From contig CAVXSB010000002.1 in assembly GCA_963764315.1 (NCBI GenBank), positions 186,001 through 250,000 on the forward strand: a stretch of DNA of 64,000 bases, given 5' to 3'. This stretch comes from DATLWN01 sp963764315 (GTDB taxonomy: Bacteria > Pseudomonadota > Zetaproteobacteria > Mariprofundales > Mariprofundaceae). Position 1 is the stretch's first letter. Each line of letters begins with the position of its first letter. The position numbers were made by a program, and so were the translations under genes. Positions 11,778-20,714 of this stretch are shown here, in pieces. The notes beneath the pieces are model-generated. The model was not told the origin of the DNA. It worked only from the letters and a program-made list of their open reading frames with translations, and did not search any database.

Positions 11778-12377
11778 ATGAGCGTACTGGTAGGCAAGCA
11801 GGCCCCCGATTTCACCGCCGCGGCGGTGCTCGCGGACGGCAGCATCAAAGAGGATTTCAAGATTTCGGACTTCAAGGGTAAGTATGTGGTGCTGTTCTTC
11901 CACCCGCTGGACTTCACCTTCGTCTGCCCGACCGAGCTGATCGCATTCGACCACCGCATCAAGGAGTTCGCGTCGCGCGGCGTGCAGGTCATCGGCTGCT
12001 CGATCGATTCCCAGTTCACGCACATCGCCTGGCGCAACACGCCAGTGGCCGACGGCGGCATCGGTCCGGTGGGCTATCCGCTGGTGGCCGACGTCAAGCA
12101 TGAGGTCTGTCAGGCCTACGACGTCGAGGCCGATGCCGGCGTGGCCTATCGCGGCTCCTTCCTGATCGACCAGAAGGGCGTGGTGCGCCATCAGGTCGTC
12201 AACGATCTGCCGCTGGGCCGCAACGTCGACGAGATGCTGCGCATGGTCGACGCCCTGCAGTTCACCGAGGAGCACGGCGAGGTCTGCCCGGCCGGCTGGC
12301 ACAAGGGTGAGAAGGCCATGGTGCCGGATGCTGCGGGCGTGGCTTCCTACCTGGCCGAGGAAAGCGCCAAGCTGTAA
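11778..12377 (+). CDS. Typical 2-Cys peroxiredoxin (AhpC/TSA family)
   Basis: 199 residues. Reduces hydrogen peroxide and organic peroxides using a peroxidatic Cys that forms an intersubunit disulfide with a resolving Cys. Peroxidatic Cys is in DFTFVCPTELIAF (near residue 50); the resolving Cys is in HGEVCPAGWHKGEKAM (near residue 170). The GG(x)G loop appears as DGGIGPVGYP, and the YF-like end is SYLAEESAKL. It is a single-gene unit with its own 150-bp upstream region and a strong terminator just after it. Its reductant (thioredoxin or AhpF) is not encoded nearby. Confidence 0.93.
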   Translation: MSVLVGKQAPDFTAAAVLADGSIKEDFKISDFKGKYVVLFFHPLDFTFVCPTELIAFDHRIKEFASRGVQVIGCSIDSQFTHIAWRNTPVADGGIGPVGYPLVADVKHEVCQAYDVEADAGVAYRGSFLIDQKGVVRHQVVNDLPLGRNVDEMLRMVDALQFTEEHGEVCPAGWHKGEKAMVPDAAGVASYLAEESAKL

Positions 12378-12413
12378 TTCTTCCATTGATCGTGAAGATG
12401 TGAAGACGTATCG

Positions 12414-12440
12414 CGGCCCCGGTTCTCCGGGGCCGTGGTA
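12414..12440 (+). terminator. Terminator after the peroxiredoxin gene
   Basis: A perfect 9-bp stem, CGGCCCCGG / CCGGGGCCG (12414-12422 and 12427-12435) with a TTCT loop. It is followed by a modest T-rich run (TGGTATTTCT). It lies 37 bp after the peroxiredoxin stop and before the M16 protease gene. Confidence 0.7.
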
Positions 12441-12542
12441 TTTCTACCCTTGGCCCGTCCATGGCGTTGGCCTACCATGATCGCTCATTCATCCCGTTTT
12501 CCGCCGGTTCCCAACGATCGGCAGCGCCACGGAGGCCAAGGC

Positions 12543-15212
12543 ATGAAGGCAATGTGTATTCGATTCATCCTGATGATCACCATGCTGGCGATGGTGCCGG
12601 CACTGGCGCAGGCCGCGCCGAACATGGCGCCCGATGCCACCGTGGTACGCGAGAAGCTGGCCAACGGGCTTGAGGTCATCGTCGTCAAAAACCCACTGGC
12701 GCCGGTGGTCACCACGATGCTGAATTACCGCGTCGGCTCCAACGAGGCGCCGAAGGGCTTCCCCGGTACGGCGCATGCGCTGGAGCACATGATGTTCCGC
12801 GGCAGCCCCGGCATCAGCGAGCACCAGCTGTCGGTGATCAGCGCCAGCCTGGGCGGTGCCTCCAATGCCGACACCCAGCAGATGGTCACCCAGTACTTCT
12901 ACACCGTGCCGGCCGACGACCTGGACGTGATCCTGCGCATCGAATCCAGCCGCATGCGCGCCATCACCGGCGGCGCCAAGGGCTGGAAGGACGAGCGCGG
13001 CGCCATCGAGCAGGAAGTGGCGATGGATATGTCGAATCCCGAATATGTCCTGTTCAACAAGCTGCTGAAGGCGATGTTCAAGGGCACGCCGTACGCGCAT
13101 GACGCCTTGGGCACGCGCCCCTCCTTCAACAAGACGAGCTGGAGCATGCTCAAGGACTTCCACGACACCTGGTATGCACCGAACAATGCCGTGCTGATCA
13201 TCGTCGGCGATGTCGATCCGGCGCATACCCTTGCCCTGGTCAAGAAGCACTTTGCCGCCATCCCGGCCAAGAAACTGCCGGCCAGGCCCGCCATCCACCT
13301 GCAGCCGGTCAAGGCCGAGACCCTGAAGCTGACCACCGACCGCTCATACGGCTATGCGGTCATGGCCTTCCGCATGCCCGGCTGGAACGACCGCGATTAC
13401 GCCGCCTCCGAGATCCTGGCCGATGTGCTAGCCAGCCAGCGTGGGCGCCTGTACGGCCTGGTGCCGGACGGCAAGGCGCTGTTCACCGACTTCTCGCTGC
13501 AGACGCTGCCGGAAGCAGGGCTGGGCTATGCCGTCGCCGGCTTTCCCAAAGGCGGCGATGCGGAGGGGCTGCTGAAATCCATGCGCCAGGTGCTGAAGCA
13601 CGTGCAGCATCATGTGCCGGCCGAGCTCGTGGAGGCGGCCAAGCGGCGCGAGATCGCCGGCCTGGAGTTCAGCAAGAACTCGGTTCAGGGCCTGGCCAAC
13701 CTGTGGTCGCAGGCCGTGGTGGAAGGCCGCAGCTCGCCCCAGGACGACATCGACGCCATCCGCGCCGTGACGGTGAAGGATGTGGCGCGCGTCGCCCGCC
13801 AGTATCTCGATCAGGCGCATACGATGACGGCGATCCTGACCCCGAGCGCCTCCGGCAAGCCCGTTGCCTCGAAGGGCTTCGGCGGCAAGGAATCCTTCGG
13901 CAAGCCGCCGAAGCACGATGTGAAGCTGCCGGCATGGGCCGAGAAGGCGGTTAACCGCCTGGAGATGCCGGCCTCGACGATCAAGCCGACCGTCTACACA
14001 CTGCCCAACGGCCTGAAGCTGATCGTGCAGCCCGAGCACATCAGCAAGACGGTCAGTATCTTCGGCCATATCCGCAACCGGCCGGTGATGGAGGTGCCCA
14101 AGGGCAAGGAGGGCGTGGACGAGGTGCTGGACGAACTGCTCTCTTACGGCAGCACCCGCATGGATCGCCTGGCCTTCCAGAAGGCGCTGGACGACATCAG
14201 CGCCGACGAGTCGGCCGGTACCGACTTCAGCGTCGAGGTGCCCTCCGCGCACCTGGATCGGGGCGTGCAACTGCTGGCCGACAACGAGCTGCGCCCGGCG
14301 CTGCCGAAGCGTGCCTTTACCATCATCAAGCGGCAGGTCGCGGGCGAGGTGGCCGGGCGGCTGCACAGCCCGGATTACCTGGCCACGCGCAGCCTCTTGA
14401 AGGGCGTGTATCCGAAGGACGATCCGACGCTGCGCCATGCCACGCCCGAATCCGTTTCGGCGCTGAGCCTGGCCGACGTCAAGGCCTATTACCACAAGGC
14501 CTTCCGCCCGGATCTGACGGCCATCGTCGTCATCGGCGATGTGAAGCCGGAGCAGGCCAGGAAGCTGATCTCCCGCCACTTCGGTTCCTGGAAGGCGCAT
14601 GGGCCGAAGCCGGCGACGCTGCTGCCGCCGGTGGGGCCGAACCAGCCGTCCCAGACCACGGTGCCGGATCGTAGCCGCGTACAGGACAAGGTGACGACGG
14701 CCGAGACCGTCGGCGTGCGCCTGTCCGATCCCGACTACCATGTGCTCGTGCTCGGCAACCATGTGTTCGGCGGCGATTCCTTCGCCACCCGCCTGTACCG
14801 GGCGCTGCGCGTCAATTCGGGCCTGGTGTATTACGTGTTCACCGGCTTCCAGGTCAGCCAGAGCCGGGGTCTGTTCATGGTCGAGTACGCCTGCGATCCG
14901 CCGAACGTATCCAAGGTGCACGCTATCATCGCGCGCGAGCTCGAGACCATGCGCACGAGCCCGGTATCGGCCTCCGAACTCAGGCGGGCCAAGGCGCTGC
15001 TGCTCCGCCGCATCCCGCTCGGCGAGGCCAGCGAGGGCCGCATCGCCAAGGGCCTGCTGTTCCGCGCCACGCACGACCTGCCGCTGGACGAGCCGATGCG
15101 GGCGGCGCATCGCTACGTGAAGATGACGGCGGGCGAGGTGCAGGCGGCCTATGCCAAGTACATCCGCCCGAAGGATCTGGTGCAGGTGGTGCAGGGCCCG
15201 GCGCCGAAGTAG
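12543..15212 (+). CDS. M16 family zinc metallopeptidase, two-domain, secreted
   Basis: 889 residues. Start chosen at ATG 12543 because it gives a Sec signal peptide (MKAMCIRFILMITMLAMV then ALAQAA, cleavage after AQA). The N-terminal half has the inverted zinc motif HxxEH as HALEHMMFRG (near residue 77) and the third ligand Glu in DERGAIEQEVAMDMSNPE. The C-terminal half (from about residue 470, VYTLPNGLKLIVQPE) repeats the fold without zinc ligands, as in pitrilysin/PqqL-like periplasmic peptidases where the second half completes the chamber. Probably degrades peptides in the periplasm. No partner gene is adjacent. Confidence 0.9.
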   Translation: MKAMCIRFILMITMLAMVPALAQAAPNMAPDATVVREKLANGLEVIVVKNPLAPVVTTMLNYRVGSNEAPKGFPGTAHALEHMMFRGSPGISEHQLSVISASLGGASNADTQQMVTQYFYTVPADDLDVILRIESSRMRAITGGAKGWKDERGAIEQEVAMDMSNPEYVLFNKLLKAMFKGTPYAHDALGTRPSFNKTSWSMLKDFHDTWYAPNNAVLIIVGDVDPAHTLALVKKHFAAIPAKKLPARPAIHLQPVKAETLKLTTDRSYGYAVMAFRMPGWNDRDYAASEILADVLASQRGRLYGLVPDGKALFTDFSLQTLPEAGLGYAVAGFPKGGDAEGLLKSMRQVLKHVQHHVPAELVEAAKRREIAGLEFSKNSVQGLANLWSQAVVEGRSSPQDDIDAIRAVTVKDVARVARQYLDQAHTMTAILTPSASGKPVASKGFGGKESFGKPPKHDVKLPAWAEKAVNRLEMPASTIKPTVYTLPNGLKLIVQPEHISKTVSIFGHIRNRPVMEVPKGKEGVDEVLDELLSYGSTRMDRLAFQKALDDISADESAGTDFSVEVPSAHLDRGVQLLADNELRPALPKRAFTIIKRQVAGEVAGRLHSPDYLATRSLLKGVYPKDDPTLRHATPESVSALSLADVKAYYHKAFRPDLTAIVVIGDVKPEQARKLISRHFGSWKAHGPKPATLLPPVGPNQPSQTTVPDRSRVQDKVTTAETVGVRLSDPDYHVLVLGNHVFGGDSFATRLYRALRVNSGLVYYVFTGFQVSQSRGLFMVEYACDPPNVSKVHAIIARELETMRTSPVSASELRRAKALLLRRIPLGEASEGRIAKGLLFRATHDLPLDEPMRAAHRYVKMTAGEVQAAYAKYIRPKDLVQVVQGPAPK

Positions 15213-15324
15213 GGGGCTGATCTGCGAATACCAACGCCCCCGATGCGGGGCTGCCTTTCCTGGACCTGACCGGGCTTAGCGCGTCACCGCTGCATGGCAT
15301 TCATGCTCGGAATATCGGTTTCTT

Positions 15325-15639
15325 ATGGAGGATATATTGAATAGTGATTATAAAAAAATGTGCCTTGATGAATTGCAAAAGCTTACCGAGAAAAGCGATG
15401 AGAATTTGGTGAAGAGGGTGCATGACATCCGCACCAGCCTATTGGATACCATTTATTCTGCAGATAAGAATCACTCCAATGACGATGCAGATATGGAAAA
15501 GGTTGTGGTTGTGTTCAACTTGATTGAAGACTATGCGGAAAAATTCAGTCTTATGGGGAATGAACCGGATCAGGAAGGATTCACAAGGGAGATCAGCCCA
15601 TTGATCGAAAACCTTCGGCATAAATTCGGCATGTCATGA
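15325..15639 (+). CDS. Small AT-rich hypothetical protein
   Basis: 104 residues if the ATG at 15325 is used. A GGAGG lies at 15327-15331, five bases before a TTG at 15337, so the true start may be that TTG (100 residues). The product is acidic, charged and helical (ELQKLTEKSDENLVKRVHD; NLIEDYAEKFSLMGNEPDQ), with no signal or membrane segment and no motif I recognise. Base composition is clearly more AT-rich than the flanking M16 protease gene, suggesting acquisition. A strong terminator follows at 15697. Confidence 0.6.
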   Translation: MEDILNSDYKKMCLDELQKLTEKSDENLVKRVHDIRTSLLDTIYSADKNHSNDDADMEKVVVVFNLIEDYAEKFSLMGNEPDQEGFTREISPLIENLRHKFGMS

Positions 15640-15696
15640 TCGAATAAGTCATATTGCCGGGAAAAGGGGGCGCTCTACCCTTTCCCGCGAATGCCA

Positions 15697-15726
15697 ACGG
15701 CCCCGAGAGATCGGGGCCGTTTTTTT
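15697..15726 (+). terminator. Rho-independent terminator
   Basis: The stem ACGGCCCCGA / TCGGGGCCGT (10 bp, loop GAGA; 15697-15720) is followed directly by a run of Ts to 15726. A textbook intrinsic terminator for the small gene ending at 15639. The 190 bp that follow, up to the next gene, contain an AT-rich stretch around 15850-15890 that may hold a promoter, but no convincing -35/-10 pair. Confidence 0.85.
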
Positions 15727-15918
15727 GCGCTCGAGAACAGCCATGTGCGGCCAAAATCGGCCGCGCCAACGCGCCTGCAATTCCACTGTATGTCTAGTGA
15801 TCTACCTGTCGGTTTCATCGCGTTTTCAACAGGTACGGCAATGCCCTAATTCAGCCTTAATTAAGATTGCTCATGATTATGCGGCCAGGGCGGATTGTTC
15901 ACGACCTGGGGAGAGGTG

Positions 15919-16335
15919 ATGATGTGCGTGATGGATGATGATTCTGGTCTTCTGCACCATCAATATATTCGGTGGCCGCGCATACGAAAGACGGCGTTGT
16001 ATAGCAATTCGGAAGAGGTTACAGGCCAAAGGTTACGCGATTATTTGTGCGCCATGGGACTCCCCGTGGCGTTGGCTGAACAATGGCGAGGACATGCACA
16101 ACATGGGGAGGAGAATGCAGCTCAGGCTTTTGCCCGTCTGCGTTCGTTGATATCGGATCAGTGGCGGGAAAGCGCTGAAGTGACCCAATCGGGCATGACC
16201 GATGCGAGCGTGATGGTACGGCTCTGTTCCTGGCTTGAACCTGGGCACATGCAGTGCCCACCGTCGTGCAAGCATCTTTTAGACACACCTCCAATCCATC
16301 GAAGCTCCATGGCTCCTGAGGGTTGGGACGATTAA
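15919..16335 (+). CDS. Hypothetical protein upstream of opgH; weak resemblance to a recombinase tail
   Basis: 138 residues from ATG 15919 (an adjacent ATG at 15922 is better spaced from the GGGGAGAGG ribosome site; the open frame reaches back to 15895). I do not recognise a family with confidence. The segment RLRDYLCAMGLPVALAEQWRG followed by HAQHGEENAAQAF loosely recalls the C-terminal 'R..L...G......LGH...GE' end of some tyrosine recombinases. If so, it is only a fragment, with no catalytic Tyr visible. The rest is Cys/Pro-rich and unremarkable. It ends four bases before opgH, so it could be co-transcribed with it. Confidence 0.5.
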   Translation: MMCVMDDDSGLLHHQYIRWPRIRKTALYSNSEEVTGQRLRDYLCAMGLPVALAEQWRGHAQHGEENAAQAFARLRSLISDQWRESAEVTQSGMTDASVMVRLCSWLEPGHMQCPPSCKHLLDTPPIHRSSMAPEGWDD

Positions 16336-16339
16336 ATCC

Positions 16340-18442
16340 ATGACGCAAGTTGACGGATACATTTACCCATGGGCGCGTCCGGCGTTATGGCGACGATTAT
16401 TGCTGCTTCTGCTCATCTTTATTCCCAGCGTCGTTGCCAGCGAATTCATGGCCGGCGTATTGCCGCATCCTGACTTTCCATTTCTCGATGATGCCTTGGT
16501 GATGGTCTTTGGCTTATTGTTCGGCTGGGTATCGATTGGGTTGTGGACATCACTGTTTGGTGCCCTGATGATGGTTCTCGGGGAGAGTCGGTGGGTTTCT
16601 CTTTCCGCGCCGTCCATCAAAGAAACGATGGGTGAAGGAACAAAACGTCCTCGCACGGCGGTGGTGATGCCCATTTACTGCGAGCCAACCCATAGGGTCG
16701 CCGCAGGCATGGAAGTCATGTATCGGTCCCTCCAGGCTCTCAACCGTGAAGATGATTTTGATTTCTTCCTGCTCAGCGATAGCGATGACCCAGATGCCTG
16801 GGTTGATGAAGAGGTTGCCTGGGCCCGATTACGCAGACGCTTGGGCGACCATGCCCGTGTTTTCTATCGACGCCGACGCAATAACATCAAGCACAAAAGC
16901 GGAAACATCGCCGACTTCTGTCGGCGCTGGGGCGCTGACTATACCTTCATGATCGTGCTCGATGCGGACAGCCTGATGCATGGAGAAACCATCGCGAGCT
17001 TGGTGGATACCATGCATCAGAATTCCGGCGTAGGGCTGATTCAGACCGTGCCCGCAACGGTGAATCAGAATACCCTATTCGGGCGTTTGCAGCAGTTCGC
17101 GAACAGTCTTTATGGTCCGGTTTTCTCAGCCGGCCTACACTTCTGGCAACTCGGAGAAGGGCACTATTGGGGTCACAACGCCATCATCCGCATCGAGCCT
17201 TTCATGAAGCATTGCGCGCTACCTGAATTACCAGGAAAGGGGATGCTCGGTGGCGAGATTCTCAGTCATGACTTTGTCGAGGCTGCCCTCATGCGCCGCG
17301 GAGGATGGAGTGTTTGGCTGGCGCATGAATTAAAGGGCAGCTATGAAGAATCGCCGCCCACCTTGCTCGATGAACTCAAGCGTGATCGGCGGTGGGCACA
17401 AGGTAACCTTCAGCATGCACGCATGATCTTTGCCCGTGGCCTGAATGCGGCGCATCGGGCTGTGTTTGTGAACGGCATCATGTCCTACGTTTCCTCGCTG
17501 TTATGGTTCGTCTTTCTCCTGCTCTCCAGCGCCGAGGCCATACTCCACGCCCTGGTTCCACCAAACTATTTTCCCCAGAGCCATATGCTGTTTCCTGCCT
17601 GGCCTGTTTGGCATCCACTCTGGGCGGTTGCGCTCGCCGGCTTTACCATGGCCTTGCTCTTTCTTCCCAAGGTATTGGCCGTGATGCTTGCGGTGTATCA
17701 GGGGCGTGCCAGTGAATATGGTGGCTTCCCTCGCATGCTTTCGAGTGTCTTGATCGAGAGCCTGTTTTCCATCGTGTTGGCTCCGATTCGCATGCTGTTC
17801 CATACCATTTTCGTACTTTCCATATTGGCAGGCCGGCGCATAAACTGGGGTGCACAGACGCGCGGAGATGCAAGCACGGGGTGGCGTGACGCTTTTCGCC
17901 ATCATGTTCCCGGCACCCTGCTGGGAATCACCTGGGCAACGACTATTTATCTATTAAGCCCCGGGTATTTCTGGTGGCTGATCCCCGTCATGGGGGCTTG
18001 GGTGGTTGCCATTCCCGTGTCGGTCTGGACAAGTCGCACATCCCCAGGAGCGGCATTGCGACGGGCGGGCTTGCTGCTAACGCCCGAAGAGGTCTCGCCG
18101 CCGCCTTTATTGACGGGCTTTCTCGATACCCTCACACGGCTGGACGCCGAGTCGCCAAAATCATATGGCTTTGTGGCGGCCGTACTGGATCCAGGCATTA
18201 ACGCATTGCATTGCGCTCTGTTACGCAAAGGCAAGAGCTATATCAATGAGGAAGTGGCGATGAGCCGCCGGCGCCTGTTGATCAAAGCGCTCAAGGGAGG
18301 GCCGAATGTTCTGGATCGTCACGAACGGATGATGTTATTAACCAGCAGCGACATGCTCTCCGAACTGCATTGGTCTGTTTGGTCCCTACATGAAGATAAG
18401 GCGCATGCCTGGCAGCCAGATACCATCGGGGTTAACGCATGA
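16340..18442 (+). CDS. opgH: Periplasmic glucan glucosyltransferase OpgH (MdoH)
   Basis: 700 residues. Inner-membrane family-2 glycosyltransferase that polymerises UDP-glucose into the beta-1,2-glucan backbone of osmoregulated periplasmic glucans. Seen: TM segments near residues 19-37 and 50-80, the cytosolic GT domain with TAVVMPIYCEPT, LLSDSDDPDAW, the DxD in VLDADSLMHGE, SHDFVEAALMRRGGW, and the processivity motif RDRRWAQGN; then several TM helices. It is about 150 residues shorter than E. coli OpgH (847), missing mainly the N-terminal cytosolic region. It overlaps opgG by four bases (ATGA). Gene order H-G is the reverse of E. coli opgGH. Confidence 0.92.
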   Translation: MTQVDGYIYPWARPALWRRLLLLLLIFIPSVVASEFMAGVLPHPDFPFLDDALVMVFGLLFGWVSIGLWTSLFGALMMVLGESRWVSLSAPSIKETMGEGTKRPRTAVVMPIYCEPTHRVAAGMEVMYRSLQALNREDDFDFFLLSDSDDPDAWVDEEVAWARLRRRLGDHARVFYRRRRNNIKHKSGNIADFCRRWGADYTFMIVLDADSLMHGETIASLVDTMHQNSGVGLIQTVPATVNQNTLFGRLQQFANSLYGPVFSAGLHFWQLGEGHYWGHNAIIRIEPFMKHCALPELPGKGMLGGEILSHDFVEAALMRRGGWSVWLAHELKGSYEESPPTLLDELKRDRRWAQGNLQHARMIFARGLNAAHRAVFVNGIMSYVSSLLWFVFLLLSSAEAILHALVPPNYFPQSHMLFPAWPVWHPLWAVALAGFTMALLFLPKVLAVMLAVYQGRASEYGGFPRMLSSVLIESLFSIVLAPIRMLFHTIFVLSILAGRRINWGAQTRGDASTGWRDAFRHHVPGTLLGITWATTIYLLSPGYFWWLIPVMGAWVVAIPVSVWTSRTSPGAALRRAGLLLTPEEVSPPPLLTGFLDTLTRLDAESPKSYGFVAAVLDPGINALHCALLRKGKSYINEEVAMSRRRLLIKALKGGPNVLDRHERMMLLTSSDMLSELHWSVWSLHEDKAHAWQPDTIGVNA

Positions 18443-20181
18443 AACAACAAAAAACCAATCCATCATATTTGCGCCTGGTGCCACTGATAGCCATGACAAG
18501 CATCATGCTAAACGGCTGCGCATCGCCACGGGCAATTGAGGGCATGTCCCAAACAGCACAGACGGCACTGGCACAAAGCAATCAGGCGCTTGAACATGAA
18601 GCCCGGTTATCCCGTGCGACGCAGGCTCAGGCCAGATCAACCAACAGACGCCTTAAAATGATCGCCGAAGATCAGGCCTTGCTGAAACAGCAGGTGGAAT
18701 CCTTGAACAGGCGCCTATCCACCGGCACGGGGGAGTCTGGGCAAACAGGGCTGGTGCAGGTTGGGTTTTTGCAACACCTGGTTATGCGCGCTCAAATGGC
18801 GGCTAAACAACCGTATAAAATGCCCGCCAAGATCCCATCAAGCCTCATGGCTCTGGATTATGATCAATACGCCAAAATCCGTTTTAAGGGAAAAGTGCCG
18901 GACTGGTCACCCATGGCCAGGTTTCAGCCGAGCATTCATCCGGCCGGATACATGTTTCACCATGCAGTGAGAATATATTTGCTGAAATCTGGTCAGGAAG
19001 AGCCTTTGCAATTCCCAAGCGCTGATTTCAATTTCGACACTGAAATAAGCAAGTCCTTCTCGGGTGATACGCCATTGGCTGGATTCAGCCTGTACTATCC
19101 GTTTGAGAATTCCGGCGTGAATGAATTCCTTTCATTTCAGGGCGCCAGCTACTTCCGGGCCATAGGAAGCGGCCAAACCTGGGGCTTGTCCGCACGGGGT
19201 GTGGCCATCAATACGGCCGTGTCTCATCTTGCCGAAGAGTTTCCCTATTACAGTGCCTTCTGGATCGTGCCCCCGGCACCGGGAGCCCAGTCACTTACCC
19301 TGTATGCCCGGCTCGATAGCCCCAGCATGACCGGGGCTTGTCGGTTTATCATCCATCCCGGTGAGCAGACCGTGATGGATGTGAAGATGGTTCTCTTCGC
19401 ACGCAAATCGGTAAAGCGTCTGGGTATTGCCCCGCTGACCAGCATGTTTCTTCAAGGTAATGGCGGGCCGCGCTTCGATCCCCTGCTCAGAGCCGTTCAT
19501 GACAGCGATGGCCTTTCGGTCGAGTCGGACGAAGGCCACTGGCTATGGTATCCGTTGCGCAATCCCAAACACCTAGTGGTACAGAAGCTGTCGTTCAACG
19601 GCATCAAGGGTTTCGGGCTCATGCAGCGCTCACGCCAATATAGCGATTATTTGTCCTATGGCATGGACTATCAGAAGCGTCCCAGCGCCTGGATCACGCC
19701 TACCGGAGGGGACTGGGGCAAAGGGCATATGGTTCTGGTGGAGCTCCCCACGAACAATGAGACCAACGATAATATCACCACATTCTGGGTGCCGGAAACG
19801 CGAGTAAAACCTGGACAGTCGATCAGCTTCGATTATCGCATCGCCTGGCAGGGCGACAAACAAACCTTTCCGCCGCTTGCTTATGTGAACGCTACTCGCC
19901 ATGGGCATAAAGCCAAAACAGATACCTATGTCATCAATTTTCGGGGTGGCGACCTCGATTCGCTTCCGTCCTGGATTACGCTGAAGCCCATTGTCGATAT
20001 CGAGGGTCCTGCATCGCTTGCCTCTGCATGGGTTTCAAAGAATCCGGCTTCCGGCCATTGGCGCCTTGAAATGACGGTCAAACGCACCGATGCCGGGCCT
20101 GTCGGACTCAGGGCAAAACTGAGCTATCACACCCGCGTGCTCACTGAAACTTGGATGGCCCAGCTGCCCGGAAAGTCATGA
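18439..20181 (+). CDS. opgG: Periplasmic glucan biosynthesis protein OpgG, lipoprotein form
   Basis: 580 residues. The signal ends in a lipobox LNGC (Cys27), so it is probably membrane-anchored; E. coli OpgG is soluble periplasmic. Residues ~30-95 are Gln/Ala/Arg-rich heptads (LEHEARLSRATQAQARS; LLKQQVESLNRR), a likely coiled-coil spacer. From about residue 110 the MdoG/OpgG catalytic domain starts (FLQHLVMRAQMAAKQPYK, DYDQYAKIRF) and continues to the Ig-like C-terminal part. OpgG/OpgD-family proteins handle the beta-glucan as it emerges from OpgH. OpgD is the alternative, but the length and OpgH coupling favour OpgG. Confidence 0.88.
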   Translation: MKQQKTNPSYLRLVPLIAMTSIMLNGCASPRAIEGMSQTAQTALAQSNQALEHEARLSRATQAQARSTNRRLKMIAEDQALLKQQVESLNRRLSTGTGESGQTGLVQVGFLQHLVMRAQMAAKQPYKMPAKIPSSLMALDYDQYAKIRFKGKVPDWSPMARFQPSIHPAGYMFHHAVRIYLLKSGQEEPLQFPSADFNFDTEISKSFSGDTPLAGFSLYYPFENSGVNEFLSFQGASYFRAIGSGQTWGLSARGVAINTAVSHLAEEFPYYSAFWIVPPAPGAQSLTLYARLDSPSMTGACRFIIHPGEQTVMDVKMVLFARKSVKRLGIAPLTSMFLQGNGGPRFDPLLRAVHDSDGLSVESDEGHWLWYPLRNPKHLVVQKLSFNGIKGFGLMQRSRQYSDYLSYGMDYQKRPSAWITPTGGDWGKGHMVLVELPTNNETNDNITTFWVPETRVKPGQSISFDYRIAWQGDKQTFPPLAYVNATRHGHKAKTDTYVINFRGGDLDSLPSWITLKPIVDIEGPASLASAWVSKNPASGHWRLEMTVKRTDAGPVGLRAKLSYHTRVLTETWMAQLPGKS

Positions 20182-20201
20182 GCCCATCCGAAATCGGTGG
20201 T

Positions 20202-20621
20202 TCAATCCAAATGATGCTTGGGTGATGGGCTTGGCATGCTCCGAATGATTTCATCGACCATGGGCTGGAGGCCCGACACAAAGGGCTCGGAAATCAGGCC
20301 ATCCCTGAGCCAGCTGGCGGAAACGAGCATGAGCCGTTCATGTGCAGCCTGCGCGCGCTTGAATTCCTCTGCTTCTGCCAAACCGGAAAGCATGAGAATG
20401 GCAATATAATATGCCGCCTCATATTCATTGAACCCTTTTTTCCATGCGATATCCAATGCATGAAGTGTTTGAATGCCCCCTGCATTTTCTAGGCTAAACT
20501 CGAATGCCGGAAAAAGGCGGACAACGTTCCCATTGAATTTTCTTCTACGACTGAAAAACACACGCCCCCCTATTGGAGTCCTGCTCCATGCATGACCATG
20601 CTGTGAAAAGCGGACGGCCAT
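20202..20621 (-). CDS. Hypothetical protein
   Basis: 139 residues from the ATG at 20621, chosen because an AGGAG ribosome site lies about five bases upstream; the open frame continues to 20672. The N-terminus is basic (RTPIGGRVFFSRRRKFNGN) and the C-terminal two-thirds is helical (GFNEYEAAYYIAILMLSGLA; EEFKRAQAAHERLMLVSASW). No signal peptide, membrane segment or catalytic motif recognised. It lies tail-to-tail with opgG, 20 bp apart, and 93 bp from the HNH gene transcribed in the same direction. Confidence 0.55.
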   Translation of the reverse strand: MAVRFSQHGHAWSRTPIGGRVFFSRRRKFNGNVVRLFPAFEFSLENAGGIQTLHALDIAWKKGFNEYEAAYYIAILMLSGLAEAEEFKRAQAAHERLMLVSASWLRDGLISEPFVSGLQPMVDEIIRSMPSPSPKHHLD

Positions 20622-20714
20622 ATTGCTCCTGATTCCGCACGATTCCGAATTCGGAGGCCGCATGGCAAGCACTAGCGCTGTGCGCCGGATGCAAGCGGCG
20701 GGGGAGGCGCAAGG

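Noticed and set aside
13428..15110. 560-codon minus-strand frame inside the M16 protease gene
   Set aside because: Antisense to a gene with intact zinc motifs; His/Arg-rich composition typical of a shadow frame.
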